Both the position numbers and the translations under genes were made by a program. A model generated the notes under the pieces. That model was not told the DNA's origin. It worked only from the letters and a program-made list of their open reading frames with translations, and made no database searches. This document shows, in pieces, positions 1-7,681 of a stretch of DNA of 19,533 nt. How positions within the stretch are numbered: the stretch's first letter is position 1; every line of letters starts with the position of its first letter. The DNA lies in contig CAZUZD010000094.1 in NCBI GenBank assembly GCA_964624465.1, positions 1 to 19,533 of the forward strand. The letters run 5' to 3'. This DNA is from CAZUZD01 sp964624465 (lineage in GTDB: Bacteria; Planctomycetota; Planctomycetia; Isosphaerales; Isosphaeraceae).

Positions 1-229
1 CGCTGCCAGGCAGCGTCCGGCCGCGTCCGGAGATCGCGCACTCTCCCCGTGCCTGGGCCCGAGGAGGGCTCAGCCCGCGCACCGACCGGGATCGGCCCCC
101 GACCTCCAGACGCTCCGCGTCGTGGGACGCGAGCCTGGCGGACCGGGGGCGTGACCGTGCGGAGGGCACGCGCGAGCGGCGATCGTGGACGGACCAGTGT
201 GTGCCCGAGTGGGATCGGCCTGGGGGCGG
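1..229. other. No gene recognised at the left edge
   Basis: No open frame here has recognisable protein character; the long frames are the usual by-product of very high GC. A perfect 7-base inverted repeat with one central base lies at 1-15, but it is cut by the window edge and has no T-run. The stretch is downstream of the minus-strand gene that ends at 230. Confidence 0.4.
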
Positions 230-685
230 TCAGGCCACGGGGCATCGCGGCGGATGGAAGATGGAGGGACCGCGTCCCACCGGTCGGGGCCGTGAGCCAG
301 GGAGGGGGTACGCGATCGCGCCGGGTCGGGCCAGGTCCATGGCCGGGCCGCTCCAGGCCCACGATGCGGGAGCCGGTGCGATCGACGCGGCGGGCGCCGT
401 CGGCAGCCCGCCCTGCCCCGAGCAGCTCGGACCGGAGCAGGGTCTCGGCCCACCCGGCCGCTCGCGCTCGATCGGGGGCGCGGCGAGATCCGCCGGGTCG
501 GCCATGGCTCCGGCGGCGATCAGCCGCTGGAAGTGGGCCGAGGTGGCCGGATCCAGCCCGAACTGGAGCTCATCATGGACACAGCCGCCCCGTGCTCTGG
601 CCGGCGCCAGCATGACCAGGGTCAGCAGCGCCGTCAGCGCCACGACCCGGGGCAAGGCCGGAGATCGTCCGGTCGGGGAAGGCAT
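230..685 (-). CDS. Small secreted Cys-containing protein, function unknown
   Basis: This frame encodes 151 residues. The ATG at 685 was chosen because the product then starts with a convincing signal peptide: basic start, hydrophobic core at about residues 13-28 (VVALTALLTLVML), and a cleavage site near APARARG. A short acidic/hydrophobic segment follows. The tail is rich in Pro, Gly and Ser and carries the motif PCSGPSCSG, ending in IFHPPRCPVA. Small exported proteins with a CSGPxCSG motif are, to my recollection, common in Isosphaeraceae and have no known function. The frame stays open further upstream to 1066, but that extension has no protein-like features. The gene is divergent from the McrB gene. 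Protein-level expression, localisation and role are inferred only. Confidence 0.6.
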   Translation of the reverse strand: MPSPTGRSPALPRVVALTALLTLVMLAPARARGGCVHDELQFGLDPATSAHFQRLIAAGAMADPADLAAPPIERERPGGPRPCSGPSCSGQGGLPTAPAASIAPAPASWAWSGPAMDLARPGAIAYPLPGSRPRPVGRGPSIFHPPRCPVA

Positions 686-1089
686 GTCGGCTCTCGGTGA
701 TCGGCGACGGATTCGAGTGGAAGTGCGGTGACGAGTCCCGTCCAGATCGCGAGCGAGGATCGCCGATGGAATTAAACACACCGCAACTGAACACGCAAGA
801 GATCGTCGTTTTTTTGAGGCCGATGCCTTCCGATTCGACCTTCCGCAATGACATGCATCCCGATCGGTCGCGGTGGGGCACCGAGGGCGTGACGGTCGGA
901 CCTCGCTCGTGTTCTCAGGCAATGCCCAGTGCCTGACTGGCTCGCACCGCCACCGGGCCGCCCCACGCGACTCCGTCACCGTCGCCGCCTTGACGACGCA
1001 AGCAGGCCCGGTGACCCTCGTAACGCCCCATTCGGGCGCCACGCCGGCGCACCGGGTCGCCGCCACGATCCACCAGGCCAGACCTCCCG
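686..1089. other. Divergent intergenic region upstream of the secreted protein and mcrB
   Basis: About 400 bases without a convincing gene. An AT-richer island at about 769-816 includes a seven-T run (810-816) and stands out from the GC-rich surroundings. On the minus strand it offers a weak promoter-like pair (TTGCGT, 17 bases, TTAATT) that could serve the secreted-protein gene. A 7-base inverted repeat (tcaggca / tgcctga, 8-base loop) lies at 915-936, upstream of mcrB on the plus strand. No clear plus-strand promoter for mcrB was recognised. Confidence 0.35.
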
Positions 1090-1441
1090 ATGCTCGACCC
1101 CGCCATCCAGTCGCGCCTGCTCGACCGCCACCAGCAGATGCAGGCCGAGGGGGTGCTGCTGACCCCGGATCAGCTCGCGACCTACTACGGCAACTTCCGG
1201 GCTCGCTTCGGGCCCGACCGGCTGGCCAGCCTGGACGGCGAGGCGCTGCTCCACGAGCTGCACGTCACCAGCACCAAGGACAGCCTGGCCTACTGGCTGG
1301 AGTTCAAGAACGACGAGGAGTTCCCCGCCCGGTTCGGCAGCATCTCGGGCGGCAGCGCCCTGAAGTTCGGGCTCTTCCGGCGCCAGGGCACCGAGTCCTG
1401 GGTGGCGGCGGGCGGCGGGCGGCGGGCCGAAGGGGCGCGAG
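1090..1441 (+). CDS. N-terminal part of McrB-like restriction protein, out of frame with the main part
   Basis: The frame starting at the ATG at 1090 gives a convincing folded-protein sequence of about 105 residues. It has LLDRHQQMQAEG near residue 8, YYGNFRARFGPDRL near residue 33, and KDSLAYWLEFKNDEEFPARF near residue 63, followed by GGSALKFGLFRR. This is the N-terminal module I associate with EVE-McrB proteins. After about position 1405 the frame turns into low-complexity Arg/Gly/Ala, while the continuing McrB sequence (PKGREVSLEEAI) appears in the +1-shifted frame. That frame is open only from 1364, because a TGA lies at 1361. The shift therefore falls within the GGC-rich run at about 1405-1435. 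No strong Shine-Dalgarno sequence precedes 1090. This could be a sequencing error, a true mutation, or (least likely) a recoding site. Confidence 0.7.
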
Positions 1442-3364
1442 GTGTCGCTCGAGGAGGCGATCGCGATCGCTCACAAGCACCGCGACCAGCTGCTGCGCGG
1501 CGTCGAGCGGCTCCGGCTGGTGCCGCCCGGGGGCTCGGACGCCGACTACCGGCAGCTGCAGGAGGACCTGGATCGCGAGGCGCCCGACGTCAGCAACCTG
1601 TCCTGGGGGCACAAGTACTTCAGCCTGCTGTTCCCCGAGAAGCTCGACGACTACCACAACGCCGACCACCAGCGGTTCCACCTCCGCAAGCTCCTGCTGC
1701 AGCCCCCTGAAGGCAAGGGACGCTATGACTGCGGAGGGCGGTATGTCGCGATCGCCACCGAGCTCGGCATGCCGATGAACTCGTTGACGACCGTCCTGAA
1801 TCGGCTCGACGGCGAGCCGCGGCCCTACTGGCGGATCGGCACGAGCAACGGCGAGTTCCCCCGGAACCGCTGGGACCTGATGCGAGCGGGGGGCTTGGTC
1901 GCCATCGGGTGGGATCAGCTCGGTGACCTCTCGGAGCTGGCGGCGGCCGAGGGCTTCCAGGAGCAGCTCAAGCGGCGGCTGGCCGAGCGCTACCCGACCG
2001 CCCCCGCCGCCACGGGGCGTGCCGCCAGTCAGATCGCCAGGTTCCTCGAGAAGATCGCTGTCGGAGACCTGGTCGTGGCCGCTGACGGTGCGACCGTGCT
2101 CGGGATTGGCCGGGTCACCGGCGACTACCAGTTCGACGGCTCCTCCGACTTCGCCCACCGACGGGCGATCCGTTGGCTCTCGACCGACGAGTGGAAGCTG
2201 CCCGAGCCCGAGGGCCTGCTGACCACGCTGAGCACGATCGGCCAGACCGTCAACATCCTGGAGATCGAGCGCCGGATCCTGCACGCCGGCCCTGATCCCG
2301 GCCCCGGGCCCGATCTGCCACCCAAACGCCGCATCGGCGTGCCCGGCCGCATCCAGTCGATCCTGGAGCGCAAGGGGCAGTGCATCCTCTACGGCCCACC
2401 CGGCACCGGCAAGACGTACTGGGCCGAGCGGACCGCCCGCGACCTGGCCGCCCTGGCGGCGTTCGGCCGTCTCTACGAGAAGCTCGACGCGACCCAGCAG
2501 GCCGAGGTCCACGGCGGCGACCGCGGCGACGGCCTGGTCCGGCTCTGCTGCTTCCACCCGGGCTACGGCTACAAGGACTTCCTGGAGGGCTACCGCCCGG
2601 AAGTCGTGGGCGGCCAGGTCGGCTTCCGGCTCCGCGACGGCGGGTTCAAGCGGCTCTGTCGCGACGCGAGCGCGAACCCGGGCCGCCGGTACGTCCTGAT
2701 CATCGACGAGATCAACCGCGGCGACATTCCCCGCATCTTCGGCGAGCTCCTGACCGTCCTGGAGGCCGACAAGCGCGGCAAGGCGATCACGCTGCCGGTC
2801 AGCGGCGAGACCCTCCGCGTGCCGCCCAACGTGTTCCTGATCGCGACCATGAACACCGCCGACCGCTCGATCTCGCTGCTCGACGCGGCGCTGCGGCGGC
2901 GGTTCGGGTTCGTCGAGCTGATGCCCGACGCCTCGGTCCTCCGGGGCCACACGGTCCACGGCGTCCCGCTGGCGGCCTGGCTGGAGGCGCTCAACCGCCG
3001 CGTCTGCGAGCACGTGGGGCGCGACGCCCGGCACCTGCAGATCGGGCACTCGTACCTGCTGCACGACGGCCGCCCGATCGCGACCCTGGACGCGCTGCGG
3101 CACGCCGTGCGGGACGACATCGTGCCCCTGCTGGAGGAGTACTGCTACGAGGACTTCACCGCCCTGCAGGCGATCCTCGGCAATGGCCTGCTCGACACCG
3201 CCAACCGCCGGATCCGCCACGAGGTCTTCGAGCCCGGCCGAGACGCCGCACTGATCCAGGCCCTGCTGGAGCCCTGCCCCGAGGTCATCGCCTCGCCGGA
3301 GGCCATCGCGGCCGACGCCAGCGAATCGGTGGCGGATGCCCCGGACGCCGAGGACCCGAACTGA
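1442..3364 (+). CDS. mcrB: McrB-like AAA+ GTPase with EVE-like modified-base-binding domain
   Basis: This is the motor subunit of a type IV, modification-dependent restriction complex. McrB hexamers use GTP hydrolysis to drive McrC cleavage of DNA with modified bases. Of the 640 residues visible from the GTG at 1442, about 128-265 form an EVE/PUA-like domain: YWRIGTSNGEF, then GLVAIGWDQLGDLS, then KIAVGDLVVAADG and VLGIGRVTGDYQF. EVE domains are known or proposed readers of modified cytosine. The AAA+ domain has Walker A GPPGTGKT (318-325), Walker B VLIIDEINRGD (about 418-428), and the McrB signature MNTADRS (470-476). The family start is the displaced segment beginning at 1090, so GTG 1442 is only a formal start. 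The stop overlaps the mcrC start (TGATG), implying translational coupling. Without its N-terminal part the protein may be impaired. Confidence 0.88.
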   Translation: MSLEEAIAIAHKHRDQLLRGVERLRLVPPGGSDADYRQLQEDLDREAPDVSNLSWGHKYFSLLFPEKLDDYHNADHQRFHLRKLLLQPPEGKGRYDCGGRYVAIATELGMPMNSLTTVLNRLDGEPRPYWRIGTSNGEFPRNRWDLMRAGGLVAIGWDQLGDLSELAAAEGFQEQLKRRLAERYPTAPAATGRAASQIARFLEKIAVGDLVVAADGATVLGIGRVTGDYQFDGSSDFAHRRAIRWLSTDEWKLPEPEGLLTTLSTIGQTVNILEIERRILHAGPDPGPGPDLPPKRRIGVPGRIQSILERKGQCILYGPPGTGKTYWAERTARDLAALAAFGRLYEKLDATQQAEVHGGDRGDGLVRLCCFHPGYGYKDFLEGYRPEVVGGQVGFRLRDGGFKRLCRDASANPGRRYVLIIDEINRGDIPRIFGELLTVLEADKRGKAITLPVSGETLRVPPNVFLIATMNTADRSISLLDAALRRRFGFVELMPDASVLRGHTVHGVPLAAWLEALNRRVCEHVGRDARHLQIGHSYLLHDGRPIATLDALRHAVRDDIVPLLEEYCYEDFTALQAILGNGLLDTANRRIRHEVFEPGRDAALIQALLEPCPEVIASPEAIAADASESVADAPDAEDPN

Positions 3365-4689
3365 TGACCCCGGCCGCCGTCTCGGTCCGGCTCCGGGAGT
3401 GGGAGTCACGCCAGCCCGAGCCTGGCAGCCTCCTGGCGGGCCGCTCGCTGAGCGATCCGGCGGCCAGGACTCTGGCCGAGCAACTGACCCGTGCTGGGCT
3501 CCTGGAGGTCGTCGAGCTCCGCGCGGGGCTCTCGGTCCAGGCGACCTCGTATGTCGGGACCGTGCGCCTGGGCGACCTGGCGATCACCATCGCGCCCAAG
3601 ATCGACCAGGCCCACCTCCTGCGGCTGCTGCGGTACGCCTTCGGGTTCCGCAAGCTGCGGCTGCTGTCGGCCACGAACGTGCGGCTGGACCGCCTGGGAT
3701 TCGCCGACCTGCTCGTTGCCCAGCTCCTGGCCGAGGCCGCCGAGCTCATCGGCCGGGGCCTGCACCGCGCCTACGTGCCGACCGCGGAGTGGCTGGGATC
3801 GCCCCGGGGTCGGCTCAATGTCGATCAGATCGCCCGCCGCGGTGGCCAGCCCGGCGCGACGCTCCCGTGCACGCACCACCCCCGGGTCGAGGACAACCTC
3901 CCCAATCGGGTGCTGCGCTCGGGCCTGGGCCTGGCCGCCGGACTAGCCACCGACCTCGCCCTGCGGCGGGAGGCCCGCCGCCTGGCCGACGGGCTGGCCC
4001 AACGGGTGACCGGGATCCGGCTCGACGCAGCGACCGTGACCCGGGCCGAACGGGGGCTGAACCGGCTGACCGCAGCGTACGAGCCAGCCTTGAACCTGAT
4101 CCGCATGCTCGTCGATGGGGTCGGCGTGTCGTTGCGGGAATCAGGCCCGCAGCTGGAGGCGGCCGGCTTCCTGTTTGACATGAACCGGTTCTTCCAGGCC
4201 CTGCTGTCCCGGTTCCTCCGCGAGAACCTCTCCGGCCATACCGTCCGCGACGAGGTCGGCCTCCGCGGCATGCTTGCCTACGAGTCGGGCTTCAACCCCC
4301 GGAATCGCCGCTCGCCCACCCCCCGGCCGGACTTCGTGGTCGAGCGTGCCGGCCGGGTGGTCGCCGTCCTCGACGCCAAGTACCGCGACCTCTGGGCCAC
4401 CCCCCTGCCCCGCGACATGCTTTACCAGCTCGCCCTCTACGCACTGGGCCATGCGACCCACTCTGCCCGCATCCTTTACCCGACGGATGACGCCGCCGCC
4501 TTGGTCCAGCGGATCATGGTGTCTGACCCGGTCCGCCGGGCACCTCTGGCCCGGGTCTCGCTCGTACCGATCGTGCTCGACCAGCTCGCTGAGCTGATCG
4601 AGGCCACCGGGGCTGTGGCCGCCAGGATTCGGACTCTGATCGCTCTTTCCATGATCATGACTTCTGTAACCGCAAGTCCACGGCACTGA
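3364..4689 (+). CDS. mcrC: McrC-like PD-(D/E)xK nuclease subunit
   Basis: McrC binds the McrB ring, stimulates its GTPase and supplies the DNA-cutting active site. The 441-residue product starts at the ATG that shares one base with the mcrB stop codon. The N-terminal half has the family pattern VGTVRLGDLAITIAPKI (about 64-80) and YAFGFRKLRLL. The middle has PRGRLNVDQIARRG (147-160) and HHPRVEDNLPNRVLR (171-185), typical of the McrC 5-methylcytosine restriction family. The nuclease core is FDMNRFFQALL (271-281), then D323 in RPDFVVER, then D337 and K339 in VLDAKYRD, which gives the PD-x(n)-DxK triad. The last 15-20 residues (after about 422) look less family-like and may be a replaced tail. 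The catalytic residues are intact, so the subunit itself looks functional. Confidence 0.9.
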   Translation: MTPAAVSVRLREWESRQPEPGSLLAGRSLSDPAARTLAEQLTRAGLLEVVELRAGLSVQATSYVGTVRLGDLAITIAPKIDQAHLLRLLRYAFGFRKLRLLSATNVRLDRLGFADLLVAQLLAEAAELIGRGLHRAYVPTAEWLGSPRGRLNVDQIARRGGQPGATLPCTHHPRVEDNLPNRVLRSGLGLAAGLATDLALRREARRLADGLAQRVTGIRLDAATVTRAERGLNRLTAAYEPALNLIRMLVDGVGVSLRESGPQLEAAGFLFDMNRFFQALLSRFLRENLSGHTVRDEVGLRGMLAYESGFNPRNRRSPTPRPDFVVERAGRVVAVLDAKYRDLWATPLPRDMLYQLALYALGHATHSARILYPTDDAAALVQRIMVSDPVRRAPLARVSLVPIVLDQLAELIEATGAVAARIRTLIALSMIMTSVTASPRH

Positions 4690-4726
4690 CCGCAGCACAC
4701 CCGTAGGACGGCCAAGCGGAAGGGAG

Positions 4727-4918
4727 GGCTTTGTCTCCGACGTCTTCGACCGTCGCGTCAGCAAGATTGTCGAACCCGACAGGGCCGGCCCACAGGTCGC
4801 CACGAAGCGCTGGATCGTCTACAAGGGCCAGGACGCCTAGGTCGACCTGGACAGCGCCGGCATGGTCCAGTGCCGCTACCTGCATGACCAGGCGGTCGAT
4901 TCGTAGATCGCCTGAGAC
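4727..4918 (+). pseudogene. RHS/YD-repeat core fragment with stop codons
   Basis: In one frame (codons from 4727) the translation reads DVFDRRVSKIVEPDRAG, then KRWIVYKGQDA, stop, VDLDSAGMVQCRYLHD, QAVDS, stop. This is the RHS-repeat core pattern (YDxxGRRVxK, then WxxYxGQDxxxDLDxxGxVxxRYLHGxAxD) found just before the variable tip of RHS proteins. In-frame stops lie at 4838-4840, 4904-4906 and 4913-4915, and neither end of the gene is present. It is a dead fragment immediately downstream of mcrC. RHS proteins are large secreted or polymorphic-toxin-type proteins. A second RHS fragment lies at 8340-8620, so both may derive from one broken gene. Confidence 0.7.
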
Positions 4919-5002
4919 CTGACCCCCGTTTGCCCCAGACTGCGTCCTGGACGGCCCTCCGTTCCGCTGTGACAGCAGGTAAACGACCACGACGAGGCGG
5001 GC

Positions 5003-5114
5003 GGCCGGTCCGAGGCGATCCTGGCCACGGTTCCCCAGGCGCTCCTGTACATCAGCGACGACGGCCGCCAGATCTGGACCAACCGCAACGCCGCCGACTT
5101 GCTGGGCGTGGAGC
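5003..5114 (+). pseudogene. PAS-domain fragment
   Basis: The frame containing 5012-5014 (GAG) reads EAILATVPQALLYISDDGRQ, then IWTNRNAADLLGVE. This is the first half of a PAS fold as found in sensor histidine kinases (I-L-x-x-x-P-x-x-x-x-x-I-x-D-D-G-R-x-x-x-x-N-x-A-A-x-x-L-L-G). Neither the rest of the PAS fold nor a kinase follows. Instead the sequence runs out of frame directly into the truncated rhodanese gene at 5115. It is a stray piece of a signalling gene with no start signal of its own. Confidence 0.55.
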
Positions 5115-5552
5115 ATGGGAACATTCAAGGGGGCGGTCGTGACGCGGATCAGGAATTTCCGGGACTTCCCGGTGGCAGTGGAGAATCTTCCCGCGGAACT
5201 CGAGACGCAGCCGGTCGTGTTGTTCTGCACCGACGGCATCCGCTGCGAGAAAGCCGGCTCTTTCATGGCCATGCGAGGGTACACCGACGTGCTCCAGCTC
5301 GACGGCGGGATCCTGAACGACTTCGAAGAGGTCGGCGGCGCGCGTTACGACGGCGAGTGTTTCGTCTTCGACGAACGCGTCGGCGTGGGCCCCGATCTCC
5401 GCGAGATCGGCCCGGTCATCTGCTTCAATTGCCAGATGCCGTTGACCGTGGAAGATCAGGAACGTCCGGACTTCCTCAACGAGAGGACCTGCCGGCACTG
5501 CGTCGAAGGCAAGCCGAAGGGCCGGGGTAACACCGCTCAGCGGGGCGTCTGA
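5115..5552 (+). pseudogene. trhO: 5'-truncated TrhO-type rhodanese (tRNA uridine hydroxylase)
   Basis: TrhO (YceA family) hydroxylates uridine 34 of certain tRNAs using prephenate. The 145 residues here match only its C-terminal part: MGTFKGA, RNFRDFP, the rhodanese active-site loop CTDGIRCEKAG (Cys38, Cys44), LDGGILNDFEEVGG, YDGECFVFDERV, and a Cys-rich tail (CFNCQ and CRHC). The N-terminal domain and the first half of the rhodanese fold (normally a DVRNxYE motif before GTFKGA) are missing and are replaced by an out-of-frame PAS fragment. Full-length family members exceed about 280 residues. The usual CTGGIRCEK loop carries Asp in place of the first Gly. GGAG sits only one base before the ATG, a poor spacing. 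It converges with the HAD gene, with 3 bases between the stops. I judge it a remnant, although the frame itself is intact. Confidence 0.72.
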
Positions 5553-5555
5553 ATC

Positions 5556-6398
5556 TTACCAGCGGAGTTCGGTGAGGCTGTAGACGCGGCGGGCGCCTTT
5601 GGGCAGCCGAGCCTGCAGGGCCGCATCGTCTTTGTCGCTGAGGATGCCCGTGCGCAGTAGCACGCTGTCGAGGCCGGCTCCGGCGGCGCCCTCGATGTCG
5701 TGCTCGGGGCTGTCTCCGACCGCCAGGACCGTCATCGGCGGTGGGTTGCCGAGCGCGGCGAGCGCGGTGCGGTAGATGTCGCCATGCGGTTTGCCGAACC
5801 AGCGGAGCATGGCGCCTTCGCGTGCGAGTTCGAGGGCGATGGCGCCGGCCGAGGGACGCACGCCTCTGGGCGTGAGCATCTCGAGGTCGGGATTGCAGAC
5901 GACGATCGTCACGCCGCGGCTGGCCGCCTTGGTCAGCTCGCGGATCTGCTCGCGCCAGCTGCGGTCAGGTTCCTGGCTGGCCGCGAGGATGATGCCTTCG
6001 GCTTCGTCGGGCCGGGTGAGCGTCAAGCCGAGGTCACCGAAGCCGTAGTCGTCGCCGGGCTTGCCGGAGATGTGCACCCTGGCGCCAGGGCCGAAGCCGG
6101 TGCCCAACCCGCCGGCGCGGATCGTGGCCCGGGCGGCGTCGCCGGAGGTCACCACGGCGTCGAAGTGTTCGGGGCCGAAGCCGAACTTGGCGAGGCGGAC
6201 GATGTTGTCGGCGCCGGTCTTCGCGGAGTTGGAAAGCACCGCGACCTTGCCGCCGCTTTCACGGAAGCGGCGCAGCGAGTCCGCCGCGTGCGGGTAGGCG
6301 ACGGTGCCGTCGTGCAGCGTCCCGAACTGGTCGACCAGCAGGGCGCCGTATTGGCCGGCAATGTCGGAGAGTCCGACGATTGGAAAAAGCGTGCTCAT
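5556..6398 (-). CDS. HAD-superfamily class IIA phosphatase (TIGR01459-like)
   Basis: A predicted phosphatase of 280 residues, with ATG at 6398. HAD motif I is DQFGTLHDG (Asp23 nucleophile). The usual second Asp is Phe here, as expected for this subfamily, where that position is often Trp or Phe. Motif II is VAVLSNSAKT, the conserved Lys is in WFGKPHGDIY, and motif IV is VLAVGDSPEHDIEGAAGAGLD. A cap domain between motifs II and III includes VTIVVCNPDLEML, which is typical of class IIA. The start codon overlaps the kinase stop by four bases (ATGA), so the two genes form an operon. The substrate is unknown; pairing with a sugar kinase suggests a sugar phosphate. The ORF could be extended to 6518, but that would run into the kinase gene and adds no family sequence. 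Confidence 0.88.
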   Translation of the reverse strand: MSTLFPIVGLSDIAGQYGALLVDQFGTLHDGTVAYPHAADSLRRFRESGGKVAVLSNSAKTGADNIVRLAKFGFGPEHFDAVVTSGDAARATIRAGGLGTGFGPGARVHISGKPGDDYGFGDLGLTLTRPDEAEGIILAASQEPDRSWREQIRELTKAASRGVTIVVCNPDLEMLTPRGVRPSAGAIALELAREGAMLRWFGKPHGDIYRTALAALGNPPPMTVLAVGDSPEHDIEGAAGAGLDSVLLRTGILSDKDDAALQARLPKGARRVYSLTELRW

Positions 6399-7681
6399 GC
6401 GAATGAGATCTCGTGGCCAAGTGAGCGCCAGGCCAGGCGGGCAACGCCGGCCGCGGCTTCCTCGCTCCAGGCCGTCCGCTGCGGTACCCCGAGGGCGGTC
6501 GCGCGCAGGCTCATCCACGCGGCGCTGCGCGTGCCTCCGCCGGCGTGGCGGACGTTGCGCAGGGCGGGGCAGCCGAGGGCGTGGAGCTTCGCGTACCCCG
6601 TCTGCTCGACGCGGGCGAGGGCCTCATAAATACCTTGCAGGAAGGAGGCATCGGAAGATGGACGCGGCGTAAGCCTGGGTGCAAGATTCGGGTCGGAGAC
6701 CGGGAAGCGTTCGCCGACAGAGGGCAGTGGGTAGTAGTCCGTCCCCGTCGGTTTCGCGGGCTCGAGCGACGGCTCCAGCGTGGCGAGCTGTTCCGGGGTG
6801 AAGAATTGCAGCAGCGTCTTGCCGCCGCAGTTGGAGGCGCCGCCGGCGAGCCAGGTATCGCCGAGGCGATGGCTGTAGATGCCGAGTTCGGGCGCGAAGA
6901 TCGGGCGGTCGCTCAGGAGCTTGAGCACGATGGTCGAACCGAGCGCAGTGGACGCTTCGCCGGGTTCGGTCGCACCGCTGGCGAGGAACGTCGCGCAGCC
7001 ATCGGTGGTGCCGGCCGCGATGGTGATCCCTTCCGGGATACCGAGTGCAATGGCCGCCTGGGCGGAGACGTGTCCAATTGACGTGCCGACCGGCACGACC
7101 TCGGGGAGGATGCCGGGAGAGAGTCCGAAGCCGCGGAGCCAGTCGGGCCAGCTGCGGCTGACTGGATCATAGCCGGTCTTCAGCGCGTTGTTCTCGTCGG
7201 TCAGCCAGTTCGTGGCGCCGAGGCAGCCGTTGATCCAGTCGGCCTGGTGGAGGATGCAGTGGAGGCGGGGCAGCTCGGCCCATTCCAGGGCGCGGGCGGC
7301 CGGAGAGGTGGCGCCGTGGGCCGCGCTCTCGCGCGGGGCGAGCAGCCTGGTCCTGGCGGCGAGATCTCCCGTGTCGGCATCGTCGTACATGCGGGCCGGG
7401 GCGAGGGGGCGATTGTGACGATCGACCGGAAGGATCGTGCCGGAGGTCGCGTCGACCGCGATTGCGCGGGCGCCGGAGAGGTCGAGTTTCAGGCTGAGTT
7501 CGTCGAGGGCCGTGCGGCAGCCGTTCCACCAGTCTTCAGGTGCCTGCTCGCGTCGAGCGCCGGTGGCCTTGGTTGCCGGCAACGTCGCCGAACCGATTCC
7601 GAGGATCTTGCCCGCGGCATCGACCGCGACGGCGCGGACACCGGAAGTGCCGAGGTCGAGGCCGAGGACGAAACTGTGCAT
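6395..7681 (-). CDS. FGGY-family carbohydrate kinase, D-ribulokinase-like
   Basis: A cytosolic ATP-dependent sugar kinase of 428 residues. The start at 7681 puts the phosphate-binding motif GLDLGTSGVRAVAVD at residues 7-21, as in other FGGY kinases. Other family marks are AIAVDATSGTILPVD, the catalytic-base motif GTTDGCATFLASG, STALGSTIVLKLL, and the C-terminal nucleotide-binding motif GGGTRSAAWMSLRATALG. The short length (about 430 rather than 500) and the DATSGT motif resemble the D-ribulokinases of cyanobacteria and plants more than classic xylulokinase or glycerol kinase; that substrate is an inference. The gene overlaps the downstream HAD gene by four bases. No good Shine-Dalgarno sequence lies before the ATG. 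A direct repeat at 7730-7751, 49-70 bases upstream, may be an operator. Confidence 0.88.
   Translation of the reverse strand: MHSFVLGLDLGTSGVRAVAVDAAGKILGIGSATLPATKATGARREQAPEDWWNGCRTALDELSLKLDLSGARAIAVDATSGTILPVDRHNRPLAPARMYDDADTGDLAARTRLLAPRESAAHGATSPAARALEWAELPRLHCILHQADWINGCLGATNWLTDENNALKTGYDPVSRSWPDWLRGFGLSPGILPEVVPVGTSIGHVSAQAAIALGIPEGITIAAGTTDGCATFLASGATEPGEASTALGSTIVLKLLSDRPIFAPELGIYSHRLGDTWLAGGASNCGGKTLLQFFTPEQLATLEPSLEPAKPTGTDYYPLPSVGERFPVSDPNLAPRLTPRPSSDASFLQGIYEALARVEQTGYAKLHALGCPALRNVRHAGGGTRSAAWMSLRATALGVPQRTAWSEEAAAGVARLAWRSLGHEISFA

Noticed and set aside
1..15. Perfect palindrome at the window edge as a terminator
   Set aside because: One-base loop, no T-run, and the sequence is cut by the window edge.
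2380..3363. Upstream extension of the McrC frame back to 2380
   Set aside because: The translation before 3364 is Arg/Pro/Gly-rich and overlaps McrB; family similarity begins exactly at the ATG that overlaps the McrB stop.
1304..3409. A 701-codon open frame on the minus strand opposite mcrB
   Set aside because: Its translation mirrors the codon bias of the real plus-strand gene (Asp/Val/Gln/Leu-rich, no motifs), while the plus strand carries complete McrB motifs.
5700..6629. Plus-strand 309-codon frame opposite the HAD gene
   Set aside because: It is the shadow of the HAD and kinase genes; composition is Gly/Ala/Glu/Arg without motifs.
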